Origin: Tidjanibacter sp.
GTDB taxonomy: Bacteria > Bacteroidota > Bacteroidia > Bacteroidales > Rikenellaceae
Length of the DNA stretch: 16,372 nt
Direction of reading: 5' to 3'
Assembly: GCA_017547065.1 (NCBI GenBank)
Contig: JAFYRC010000274.1
Span: 1 to 16,372, forward strand
Shown here: in pieces, positions 1 through 6,890 of the stretch
How the letters are laid out: the number at the start of each line of letters is the position of its first letter
How positions within the stretch are numbered: position 1 is the stretch's first letter
Translations under genes and position numbers: made by a program
The notes under the pieces: model-generated
Databases searched by the model: none
Seen by the model: only the letters and a program-made list of their open reading frames with translations
What the model was told of the DNA's origin: nothing

Positions 1-201
1 ACGCGCAAGGGTAATCGCCCGAGCTACATCCACGCTGCGGGCGAGGCTGTGGCCGTACCACTCTATGAGGAGTTCAAACAAAAGCTTGCCACTGTTATTG
101 GGAAACCCATTCCTTGTGGACGCTTTGGTGCCGATATGAAGGTGTCGCTGCTCAACGATGGCCCCGTGACCATCTGGCTCGACAGCAAGGATTGTAAATA
201 G
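1..201 (+). CDS. dtd: D-aminoacyl-tRNA deacylase, C-terminal part (5' end outside window)
   Basis: The reading frame is open from base 1 and ends at TAG 199-201, giving the last 66 residues of the protein. The fragment contains the NRPSY segment, FGADMKVSLLNDGPVT and a final IWLDS strand. These match the C-terminal half of bacterial Dtd, including the conserved Gly-cisPro motif (GP in NDGPVT) that forms the chiral-selecting pocket. The family hydrolyses D-aminoacyl-tRNA (for example D-Tyr-tRNA) in the cytoplasm, recycling tRNA and keeping D-amino acids out of proteins. The SQFTL active-site motif lies further upstream and is not visible. The gene converges with the lipoprotein gene on the other strand, and a terminator lies between them. 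Identification is firm; only the 5' part is missing. Confidence 0.93.
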   Translation, partial: TRKGNRPSYIHAAGEAVAVPLYEEFKQKLATVIGKPIPCGRFGADMKVSLLNDGPVTIWLDSKDCK

Positions 202-244
202 ACAAACTGATTGTATGGACCAATGGTTGGTACCCTGTTAAAAT

Positions 245-277
245 AAAAAAGCTCGGAGTTTTGCTCCGAGCTTTTTT
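245..277. terminator. Bidirectional intrinsic terminator between convergent genes
   Basis: A perfect 8-bp GC-rich stem (GCTCGGAG at 251-258, CTCCGAGC at 264-271) closes a 5-nt loop. It is flanked by AAAAAA on the left and TTTTTT on the right, so each strand has a U-tract after the hairpin. It ends dtd from the left and the lipoprotein gene (stop at 303) from the right. Confidence 0.93.
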
Positions 278-302
278 ATTTTGCATTATAGTTTACTACT
301 CA

Positions 303-2309
303 TTACAAAGAAGGAGCAGCTGAACCAACAGACTTAACCCAGAGTTTGCCATTGGCTTTGATGTTGTTGCTGTCGTACCAGAAATATACATCATAAGTAC
401 CAGCAGTTACAGAACAGTTGTTACCATTGTTGTACACGGTGGTTGCGCTTGCGTTGTTAACACCAACGGCGCCACCCGAGCCAAAGTTGGTTGTCCACGA
501 CTCGTCTGCACGAACCTTAAATGCTCCTGCGAGGGTTGCGCTCTTGGCTACATACAAGCCGCAAGTGCCATCCCAAACGAGAGGAATATCACCGGTTCCC
601 CAGCTGTTGTGTACACCAACCAAACCCCATTTCATGGTCGAAACGTCGGGAGCAGCACCATTTGTGGTCTGCTCGGTAGCAGAGGTGTAGGGGGTACCTG
701 CACTCATGAGGTAAACCCTGGTATTATTCTGGTCGAAATAGATGTCATAAGTGCCTGCTGCCTCAACAATAATATCGCCACCACCAGCAAATACCGAGAA
801 ATATTTGTTGGCCTTAAAGTAGTTTACATCGCCCGATCCGAGGTTTACGGCGCCTTCCCAAGTACCTACGGTGCGGATTTTGAAAGCCTCATAAGTTTTG
901 AACTCAATATTCTTTGCAACATAAACACCTGTGGTTTCAGTGGAGTAGAGAAGCATATCTTCAGCCCAATTACTTGCTGCAAACGAACCAACAACGCCCA
1001 AGCCGGAATCCTTACCTACAAGGTCTGTCGAGGGATCGTAGCTCGAATTGTTCCAAGTGCCCTTCTCCCAATCGGTAACATAGTAGTGGTTGTTGGGCTC
1101 AACGCCAATAGTGAGGTCCTCGGTCTGGTTCCAAACGTGGTCCTCAATCAAGGTCTCACCCTCGTAAACATCCCAGTTGAAACCAGTGAATGCGGGGTTC
1201 ATGCGGCAGAAGAGAACGTTGGTCATACCCTCGGGTACACCACACTCAAACACGCCGTCGCCATCTGCGTCGGTCATTGTGATATCGGTAGAAGTGGTGC
1301 TATCCCAGAAGTGAGCAGAGAACCAAGCGCCGTCAACATTCCAAACGCCGGTGTGGAGGTAGACGATACCGCTGGTTGCGATGTCGCCACCGCCGGTGTT
1401 GCCACCCTCGTTGTCGCCGGTGTTACCACCCTCCTCGGGGTTCTGACCAAACTGCAACTCATTGTCGGCAACCCAGTCGCTAATGGTGGGGGTGAAGTTG
1501 GTGTAGATGCTATCCTCTTTCAGGACGATGTTTGCGGTGCTAACCTTACCCGAAGAGAAGTTTACACTACCATCCAACTGGTAGGTGTACTGTTTTTTCG
1601 ATTTGGTGGTTACGATCAACTTGGGAGTAACCTCGGTCTGGGGAGCCAAAATTACAGCCCAAGCAGCCTTCTCGTTGATGGTTACGGGAGCGGTTTTGAT
1701 GGTACCCTTCTCGCCGGTAGCCACAATCGAGCCATCGGTGAGGTTGAGAGTAGCGCTACCATAAACCTCCGAGAACCAAACATTGTCAATCTCCTCGTCT
1801 GCCAACTGGTTGTCGATGGTGATAACCACTTTCGACATTGCGTGTTTAAATGGGAGCTCAATAGCCTCTGCGGTGGGTTTGGCGGTTGTGGTTGCAACCA
1901 TCAGGTCCGACAGAGTGTATTTCTCGTGGTTGCTCTGGTCGGCGTTCACGGTAAAGGTGTAGCTACCGTTCTTGTAGGCCGCATTGGACGAGTAGGGGTA
2001 GTAGCCGATAACGGTCGACTGGAGCTCGTTGTCCAAGTACCAGTAGTTAGTCTTCACACCCACAAGTGCACCACCTGTGTAGGTGTAGAGTGCGTTGTTG
2101 AGGTAAACCTCGTTGGTGATGATGTGCAGACCAACCTGGTCACCCTCCTCAAAGGCGGTGTCGGTTGCGCGGTTGAAGTTGGCAAGAGAACCTTTTACGG
2201 TGATTTCCCTTGCGCTACCATCGGGGGTAATACCCTCTGGCTCGTTCTGGCAGGCAGTAGCAACAACTGCTACCATAGCCAACATTGCGAAGATTTTTCC
2301 GAATTTCAT
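303..2309 (-). CDS. Surface lipoprotein: fimbrillin-like N-terminus fused to starch-binding (CBM26-like, SusE/SusF-like) modules
   Basis: 668 residues. Residues 1-20 are a lipoprotein signal peptide ending in a lipobox (VVATAC, Cys20), so the protein should be lipidated and is probably surface-exposed. Residues about 35-285 resemble the fimbrillin/Mfa-like family of Bacteroidales (two beta-sandwich halves, with an AWAVILAPQT strand). A Gly/Asn/Glu linker (about 289-312) follows. Residues about 313-418 resemble a starch-binding CBM26-like module (YLHTGVWNVDGAWF, DADGDGVFEC, CRMNP, WNQTEDLT) with many exposed-type Trp (323, 329, 379, 393, 414). Two related SusE/SusF-type modules follow at about 435-536 and 558-660, each running from a VG(S/V) strand through (F)K(I/V)R and W to a TYD(I/V)YF strand. 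Likely role: binding alpha-glucan or a similar glycan at the cell surface, perhaps from a fimbria-like scaffold. No SusC/D or glycoside hydrolase is adjacent. The domain calls come from motif reading only; the ligand is unknown. Confidence 0.85.
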   Translation of the reverse strand: MKFGKIFAMLAMVAVVATACQNEPEGITPDGSAREITVKGSLANFNRATDTAFEEGDQVGLHIITNEVYLNNALYTYTGGALVGVKTNYWYLDNELQSTVIGYYPYSSNAAYKNGSYTFTVNADQSNHEKYTLSDLMVATTTAKPTAEAIELPFKHAMSKVVITIDNQLADEEIDNVWFSEVYGSATLNLTDGSIVATGEKGTIKTAPVTINEKAAWAVILAPQTEVTPKLIVTTKSKKQYTYQLDGSVNFSSGKVSTANIVLKEDSIYTNFTPTISDWVADNELQFGQNPEEGGNTGDNEGGNTGGGDIATSGIVYLHTGVWNVDGAWFSAHFWDSTTSTDITMTDADGDGVFECGVPEGMTNVLFCRMNPAFTGFNWDVYEGETLIEDHVWNQTEDLTIGVEPNNHYYVTDWEKGTWNNSSYDPSTDLVGKDSGLGVVGSFAASNWAEDMLLYSTETTGVYVAKNIEFKTYEAFKIRTVGTWEGAVNLGSGDVNYFKANKYFSVFAGGGDIIVEAAGTYDIYFDQNNTRVYLMSAGTPYTSATEQTTNGAAPDVSTMKWGLVGVHNSWGTGDIPLVWDGTCGLYVAKSATLAGAFKVRADESWTTNFGSGGAVGVNNASATTVYNNGNNCSVTAGTYDVYFWYDSNNIKANGKLWVKSVGSAAPSL

Positions 2310-2355
2310 CGTCTGTAAAATTGTATGTATTTGTTTTTGTGTTTTTTCAAGCGGT

Positions 2356-2383
2356 CACCTATGCTCAAATTTCCGCATAGGTG
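2356..2383 (-). promoter_or_regulatory. Perfect stem-loop at the predicted 5' end of the lipoprotein mRNA
   Basis: CACCTATGC (2356-2364) and GCATAGGTG (2375-2383) form a perfect 9-bp stem with a 10-nt loop. Read on the minus strand it starts 3 nt after the TATATTTG box, so the transcript would begin in or at this stem. Neither strand has a U-tract after it, so it is not an ordinary terminator. It could be a 5' stability hairpin or an operator. Confidence 0.6.
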
Positions 2384-2386
2384 TGG

Positions 2387-2394
2387 CAAATATA
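2387..2394 (-). promoter_or_regulatory. Predicted Bacteroidota -7 box for the lipoprotein gene
   Basis: On the minus strand this reads TATATTTG, an exact match to the phylum's TAnnTTTG -7 consensus. It directly follows the antiporter stop codon (TGA at 2395-2397) and gives a leader of about 70 nt. I see no convincing TTG-type -33 element at the usual 19-21 nt spacing, so the promoter is probable rather than certain. Confidence 0.55.
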
Positions 2395-3693
2395 TCAATT
2401 TTTTGTATGAATTTGCTGTTTTGGATTGAAAATAATTGAAATCACAGCCATCAATCCAATCAGCATCGGGTAGTAGAGGTGTGGGATAATCTCCAGGGGT
2501 GACACGCCCGACAATCCCGAGGCCATAAGTAGTTGTGCACCATAGGGAAGAATACCCTGCACAAAGCAACTTGCCGTATCGATAAGGCTGGCTGAACGCT
2601 TGGCCGAAATACCAAACTTTTGGGCAATGTTGCGCGCAATGTCGCCAATGGTAAGGATGGCAATGGTGTTGTTGGCCGTGCACACGTTCGACAGAGTGGT
2701 GAGCAGTACAATGGCTCCCTCGCCACCACGGCGGTTGTTGATGTTTCGGGTGATGAGCCTAATGAGGTAGTCGAGTCCACCACCAACCTTTACAAGCTCC
2801 AAGAGGCCGCCTGCCAACATCGTTACGATAATCAACTCGCCCATCGAGCACATACCCTCGCCAAGCGAAGCTGTGAAGTCGAAAAACTCCACCGTGCCCA
2901 TACCAACGCCGATAAGCGCTGTGGCCACAATACCACATGTCAACACAATCAGCACATTAACACCCGCCAGCGCAAGGGCAATTACCACAATATAGGGGAG
3001 CACCTTGATTGTATCCACGAGGGTAAGCGCGGAGTTGTTAACCTCGCCAACCACATTGCCACTAAATAGGTAAATCAACAACACTATCAGTGCCGCTGGG
3101 GCAACGAGGCGAATGTTGGTGCGGAACTTATCCTTCATTGCGCAGCCTTGTGTCTGGGTGGCGGCAATGGTTGTGTCGGAGATAAACGAGAGGTTGTCGC
3201 CAAAGAAGGCGCCACCCACAACAATCGCAACCATCCACGCAACATCCACACCCAGCTCTGTTGCCAGACCCGTAACCACTGGGGTGAGTGCCACAATGGT
3301 ACCCACCGAGGTGCCAATAGACATCGAGATGAAGCACGTTGCAAAGAATATACCCGCGGGGAGAAGTCGGCTTGGAACAGCCTGTAAGGCCAGATCCACG
3401 GTGGCATCCACTGCGCCCATCGCCTTGGCCGAGGTGGCAAATGCACCGGCAAGGATAAAGATCCAAATCATGTAGAGGATGCGTGGCGAGCCTGCACCCT
3501 GCGAGAATTTCTCGATATTTTTAGTGAGTCCCTTCTCGGGGGCGATAAAGAGAGCGTAGATGGTGGCCACAAGGAACGCCAACGAAATGGGTATGCGATA
3601 GAAATCGCCCGCAATCAGCGAGCCAACTCCAAACACTACCAACATAACCATCAGTGGTGTGAGTGCCACGAGTCCCTTTTTACTACTTTTCAT
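2395..3693 (-). CDS. nhaC: NhaC-family Na+/H+ antiporter
   Basis: 432 residues, strongly hydrophobic with roughly ten to twelve membrane spans, as expected for the NhaC family of inner-membrane Na+/H+ (or related) antiporters. Diagnostic stretches are SIGTSVGT (about 125-132), GGAFFGDNLSFISDTT (about 160-175, with the conserved Asp pair) and a second related half with TLSNVCTANNTIAILTIGD and FVQGILPYGAQ. Expected function is exchange of cytoplasmic Na+ for protons in pH and sodium homeostasis; some NhaC-like proteins exchange organic substrates (malate/lactate, amino acids), so the ion specificity is inferred. The ATG at 3693 follows an A-rich leader without a clear Shine-Dalgarno site, usual in this phylum. 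It lies 88 bases after nrdJ on the same strand, with a strong hairpin between them. Confidence 0.87.
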   Translation of the reverse strand: MKSSKKGLVALTPLMVMLVVFGVGSLIAGDFYRIPISLAFLVATIYALFIAPEKGLTKNIEKFSQGAGSPRILYMIWIFILAGAFATSAKAMGAVDATVDLALQAVPSRLLPAGIFFATCFISMSIGTSVGTIVALTPVVTGLATELGVDVAWMVAIVVGGAFFGDNLSFISDTTIAATQTQGCAMKDKFRTNIRLVAPAALIVLLIYLFSGNVVGEVNNSALTLVDTIKVLPYIVVIALALAGVNVLIVLTCGIVATALIGVGMGTVEFFDFTASLGEGMCSMGELIIVTMLAGGLLELVKVGGGLDYLIRLITRNINNRRGGEGAIVLLTTLSNVCTANNTIAILTIGDIARNIAQKFGISAKRSASLIDTASCFVQGILPYGAQLLMASGLSGVSPLEIIPHLYYPMLIGLMAVISIIFNPKQQIHTKN

Positions 3694-3722
3694 TAATTTG
3701 TTTGATTCTATTTTTACAGCAA

Positions 3723-3748
3723 ACCAGAGCAGGAGGTCCTGCTCTGGT
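3723..3748 (-). terminator. Strong 12-bp hairpin between nrdJ and the antiporter gene (possible terminator or attenuator)
   Basis: ACCAGAGCAGGA (3723-3734) and TCCTGCTCTGGT (3737-3748) are perfectly complementary, separated by 2 nt, so the real loop is about 4 nt. In the minus-strand transcript only UUUG follows, a weak U-tract. It probably ends or attenuates nrdJ transcription, or protects the 3' end, with some read-through to the antiporter gene possible. Confidence 0.55.
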
Positions 3749-3781
3749 CTAAATAAAGTATGTTATACTCTGTGTCTTACA

Positions 3782-6346
3782 CTACGAGCATTTGCTCCAA
3801 CCACACGAGTGGCAAGTGGGGCAACCATTCTGGTATACGAGGCTCTCGCTACCGCAGTTGGGACACTTCTGTTTGCTCTTGGTACCATCCTTGATGTACT
3901 GTTTCAGAGCACGAGCCACACCTGCTTTCCAAATGTTGATACCCTCGCTGGTGAACTGCAAGCTGTCCACAAGGTTCACAACATCCACGATGGGCATACC
4001 GTTGCGCAACACACCCGAAATCAGCTTAGCGTAGTTCCAGAACTCCATATCGAACAGACGCGAGATACCACCAATGATGTGGGGGTAGCCCATCTTATCC
4101 TGGAAGCGGAAGTCATAGCGCTTGGTGCCATCCTCTTCCCTCACTTTCACAATCCAACCCTTCTTGATGGATTTGGGGATATAGAGCGACTCCTCGTCAA
4201 TTTGACCGGTGAAAATCTCATAGGGCCTACCGTTGTGAAGACCTACGAATGCAATCCACTCCTCCTTGCCGTTGCGGAAGCGAACAACATCGGCCTCCAA
4301 CTCTGCGGGACGCTTGATGGGTGCGGTTGACTGCGACTCCTCGGCGTTGGTCTTCTTGCTCTTGGTGTCGATGAGCACACCGCTGCGCGAACCATCACGG
4401 TATACGGTGATACCCTTACAGCCACACTCCCAAGCGGTCTTATATACATCGGCAACCAAAGCCTCCGAAACATCATTGGGGAGGTTTACGGTAACCGAAA
4501 TCGAGTGGTCAACCCACTTCTGAATTGCACCCTGCATCTTCACCTTAGCAACCCAGTCGATGTCGTTAGCGGTTGCGTGGTTGTAGGGCGAAGCTGCAAC
4601 CAATGCATCCATCTCGGCGTCGGTGAGGTTAGCCAGGTTGTCCACATTGTGACCGGTAACCTTCAACCACTCCACAAACTTGTGGTGGAATACATAGTAC
4701 TCCTCGAAGCAGTCGCCCACCTCATCCTTGTAGGAGATCTTCACGTTCTGGTCGGTGGGGTTAACTTTCCTACGACGTTTGTATACGGGGCGGAACACAG
4801 GCTCAATACCGGAGGTGGTCTGCGACATCAGCGACACAGTACCGGTAGGAGCGATGGTCAACATCGCAATGTTCCTACGGCCATAGCGAATCATGTCGGC
4901 ATATAACTCGGGATCAGCCTCGCGGATACGGCCAATCATGGGGTTGTTCTCCTCTTTGAGGTTGTCGTACATAGGGAACGAACCACGCTCTTTGGCGAGT
5001 TTCACCGATGCACGATATGCGTTCAAGCAGAGCTCCCTCTGGATGCCAACAGCAAACTCAATAGCCTCGTCCGAACCATAGGTCATACCGAGTGCGGCCA
5101 ACATATCACCCTCTGCGGTGATACCCAAACCGGTACGACGACCCTTGAGGGCTTTCTCTTTGATCTTCTCCCACAACGAGAGCTCAACGCGACGAACATC
5201 CAACTCCTCGGGATCCTTACCAATCTTCTTGTGGATGAGGTCGATCTTCTCCAACTCGAGGTCGATGATGTCATCCATCATCCTCATGGCCATCTCGATG
5301 TGCTTCTGGAACTTCTCGTGGTTGAACGAAGCCTCGGGGGTAAATGGTTTGTCTACATAGCTGTAAAGGTTGAGTGCCAACAATCGGCAGCTATCGTAGG
5401 GGCACAAAGGAATCTCACCACAAGGGTTGGTCGAGATGGTGCGGAAGCCCTCGTCTGCGTAGCAGTCGGGCACGCTCTCCCTCAACACGGTGTCCCAGAA
5501 CAAGCAACCAGGCTCGGCACTCTTCCAAGCGTTGTGAATAATCTTGTCCCACAAAGCATTTGCGTCGATCTCCTTCTCATAGAGAGGTTTGTCGGCGTCA
5601 ATGGGGAACTTCTGGATATATTTCTCGCCGTTGATAACACAGCGCATGAACTCATCATCAATCTTGATAGACACGTTAGCACCCGTAACCTTACCCTGTA
5701 CAGTCTTTGCGTCGATAAAGCGCTCTGCATCGGGGTGTTTGATGGAGAGGGTGAGCATCAGAGCACCACGGCGACCATCCTGTGCCACCTCACGGGTGGA
5801 GTTGGAGTAGCGCTCCATAAAGGGAACGATGCCGGTGGAGGTGAGTGCGCTATTCAATACGGGGCTACCTGCGGGACGGAGGTGTGAGAGGTCGTGACCA
5901 ACACCACCCCTACGTTTCATCAGCTGCACCTGCTCCTCGTCCATACGGATAATACCGCCATAGGAGTCGGCGGGGTTGCGGTGGCCGATAACGAAACAGT
6001 TCGACAGCGACGCAATCTGGAGGTTGTTACCAATACCGGTCATAGGACCACCCTGGGGGATGACATATTTGAACTGGTCGAGCAGTCCAAACACATCCTC
6101 AGCACTCATGGGGTTGGGGTAGTTGTTCTCGATGCGTGCAATTTCGTTTGCGATACGGTGGTGCATAGCTTCGGGCGAATCCTCATAGATGCGGTTGAAG
6201 GAGTCCTTCAGCGCATACTTGTTCACCCACACCATTGCGGCGAGGTCATCACCTTTGAAATACTCTTTGGCATTGGCCAAAACATCCTCGTATTTCAACT
6301 CTTTGAGTTCGGGGGATACGCCCCCATTCTCCATCTTCTCAGACAT
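3782..6346 (-). CDS. nrdJ: Adenosylcobalamin-dependent (class II) ribonucleotide reductase
   Basis: 854 residues, about the usual length for class II enzymes of the NrdJ type. It reduces ribonucleotides to deoxyribonucleotides using a coenzyme B12-generated thiyl radical. Visible signatures: LSNCFVIG with redox Cys117; RRGGVGHDLSHLRPAG; the catalytic NPCGEI (Asn307, thiyl Cys309, Glu311) with partner Cys320 eleven residues on; IAPTGTVSLMSQTTSGIEP; and a C-terminal zinc-ribbon-like tail with four CxxC-type cysteines (CPNCG, CPTCHSCGW, ending KCS) that should shuttle reducing equivalents. I do not see an N-terminal ATP-cone. The start ATG at 6346 has a good Shine-Dalgarno (AAGGGA, 6351-6356). 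The enzyme needs B12, but I could not recognise a cobalamin riboswitch upstream. Confidence 0.96.
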   Translation of the reverse strand: MSEKMENGGVSPELKELKYEDVLANAKEYFKGDDLAAMVWVNKYALKDSFNRIYEDSPEAMHHRIANEIARIENNYPNPMSAEDVFGLLDQFKYVIPQGGPMTGIGNNLQIASLSNCFVIGHRNPADSYGGIIRMDEEQVQLMKRRGGVGHDLSHLRPAGSPVLNSALTSTGIVPFMERYSNSTREVAQDGRRGALMLTLSIKHPDAERFIDAKTVQGKVTGANVSIKIDDEFMRCVINGEKYIQKFPIDADKPLYEKEIDANALWDKIIHNAWKSAEPGCLFWDTVLRESVPDCYADEGFRTISTNPCGEIPLCPYDSCRLLALNLYSYVDKPFTPEASFNHEKFQKHIEMAMRMMDDIIDLELEKIDLIHKKIGKDPEELDVRRVELSLWEKIKEKALKGRRTGLGITAEGDMLAALGMTYGSDEAIEFAVGIQRELCLNAYRASVKLAKERGSFPMYDNLKEENNPMIGRIREADPELYADMIRYGRRNIAMLTIAPTGTVSLMSQTTSGIEPVFRPVYKRRRKVNPTDQNVKISYKDEVGDCFEEYYVFHHKFVEWLKVTGHNVDNLANLTDAEMDALVAASPYNHATANDIDWVAKVKMQGAIQKWVDHSISVTVNLPNDVSEALVADVYKTAWECGCKGITVYRDGSRSGVLIDTKSKKTNAEESQSTAPIKRPAELEADVVRFRNGKEEWIAFVGLHNGRPYEIFTGQIDEESLYIPKSIKKGWIVKVREEDGTKRYDFRFQDKMGYPHIIGGISRLFDMEFWNYAKLISGVLRNGMPIVDVVNLVDSLQFTSEGINIWKAGVARALKQYIKDGTKSKQKCPNCGSESLVYQNGCPTCHSCGWSKCS

Positions 6347-6403
6347 AGTTTCCCTTATTTTATATATTTTTTTCGATTTTTTGCTCTCGCCAAAAATCTA
6401 CAC

Positions 6404-6418
6404 GCTTGACAATCAAGC
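6404..6418 (-). other. Small hairpin in the nrdJ leader
   Basis: GCTTGA (6404-6409) and TCAAGC (6413-6418) form a perfect 6-bp stem with a 3-nt loop, 12 nt from the larger 6430-6452 stem. No U-tract follows on the coding strand. It may be part of a two-hairpin leader; function unknown. Confidence 0.4.
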
Positions 6419-6429
6419 ACATAGATGAA

Positions 6430-6452
6430 CAAAGTCGGGATGCCCGACTTTG
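6430..6452 (-). promoter_or_regulatory. Perfect 10-bp stem-loop at the predicted nrdJ transcription start
   Basis: CAAAGTCGGG (6430-6439) and CCCGACTTTG (6443-6452) flank a 3-nt loop. On the minus strand it begins 3 nt after the CACCTTTG box. There is no U-tract, so it is unlikely to be the folB terminator. The CTTTG of the -7 box can also pair with the adjoining CAAAG arm, so the three arms could compete. Confidence 0.6.
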
Positions 6453-6455
6453 CTA

Positions 6456-6486
6456 CAAAGGTGAGGTTTATTTTTGGATAAAACAA
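6456..6486 (-). promoter_or_regulatory. Probable nrdJ promoter (-33 TTG / -7 CACCTTTG)
   Basis: On the minus strand CACCTTTG (6456-6463) matches TAnnTTTG at all but the first base, with a TTG (6484-6486) 20 nt upstream. Transcription would start near 6449-6452, leaving a leader of about 100 nt before the ATG at 6346. This fits nrdJ being transcribed apart from folB, which ends at 6536. Confidence 0.5.
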
Positions 6487-6535
6487 GGGCTTTTTGTTGT
6501 GTTTTCAACAGGTTTTCAACAAAATTGTAAACACC

Positions 6536-6889
6536 TTATTTTGTTAGAGTTACGCTGACCTTTTCGACCTTGCCACCGAGAGGGGGCGCAAGTTTGGAAA
6601 CTTTGATTTTTGAGCTAACAATCTGATTAAAAGTGTTGTAGAGTCGCTCCTGGATGCGCCACGACACATTTTCGAGGGTGTCGGAGGGGTGCTGCATCTC
6701 ATCCTGAACGAGTTCATAAACAGTCAGGTAGTTGACACTTTTCAACAATTCATCCTTCTCGGCCGCTTCGCCAATTTCTACAACCAGCAAAACATCCACT
6801 AAAAAGCGGTTTCCAACCACTTTTTCGAGGTCGTAGCACCCGTGTGGAGCGCGAAATTCGGCGCCTTCAAGCTCTATTGTTACCCTCAT
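6536..6889 (-). CDS. folB: Dihydroneopterin aldolase
   Basis: 117 residues, typical FolB length. The enzyme converts 7,8-dihydroneopterin to 6-hydroxymethyl-7,8-dihydropterin and glycolaldehyde in folate synthesis, usually as an octamer in the cytoplasm. Landmarks: FRAPHGCYDLEKVVGNRF, where Glu22 aligns with the conserved Glu22 of characterised enzymes; VNYLTVYELV; Glu73 in the DTLENV pterin-binding segment; and Lys99 in SKLAPPLGG, aligned with the catalytic Lys. The start codon is one base after the stop of the upstream PfkB-family kinase gene (TAA-T-ATG), so the two are almost certainly co-transcribed and translationally coupled. No other folate gene is in the window. Confidence 0.93.
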   Translation of the reverse strand: MRVTIELEGAEFRAPHGCYDLEKVVGNRFLVDVLLVVEIGEAAEKDELLKSVNYLTVYELVQDEMQHPSDTLENVSWRIQERLYNTFNQIVSSKIKVSKLAPPLGGKVEKVSVTLTK

Positions 6890-6890
6890 A

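Noticed and set aside
609..2318. Long plus-strand open frame (569 codons) opposite the lipoprotein gene
   Set aside because: It is antisense to a gene with a clear lipobox, recognisable domains, a promoter and a terminator. Its translation has no recognisable domain and arises from codon bias on the other strand.
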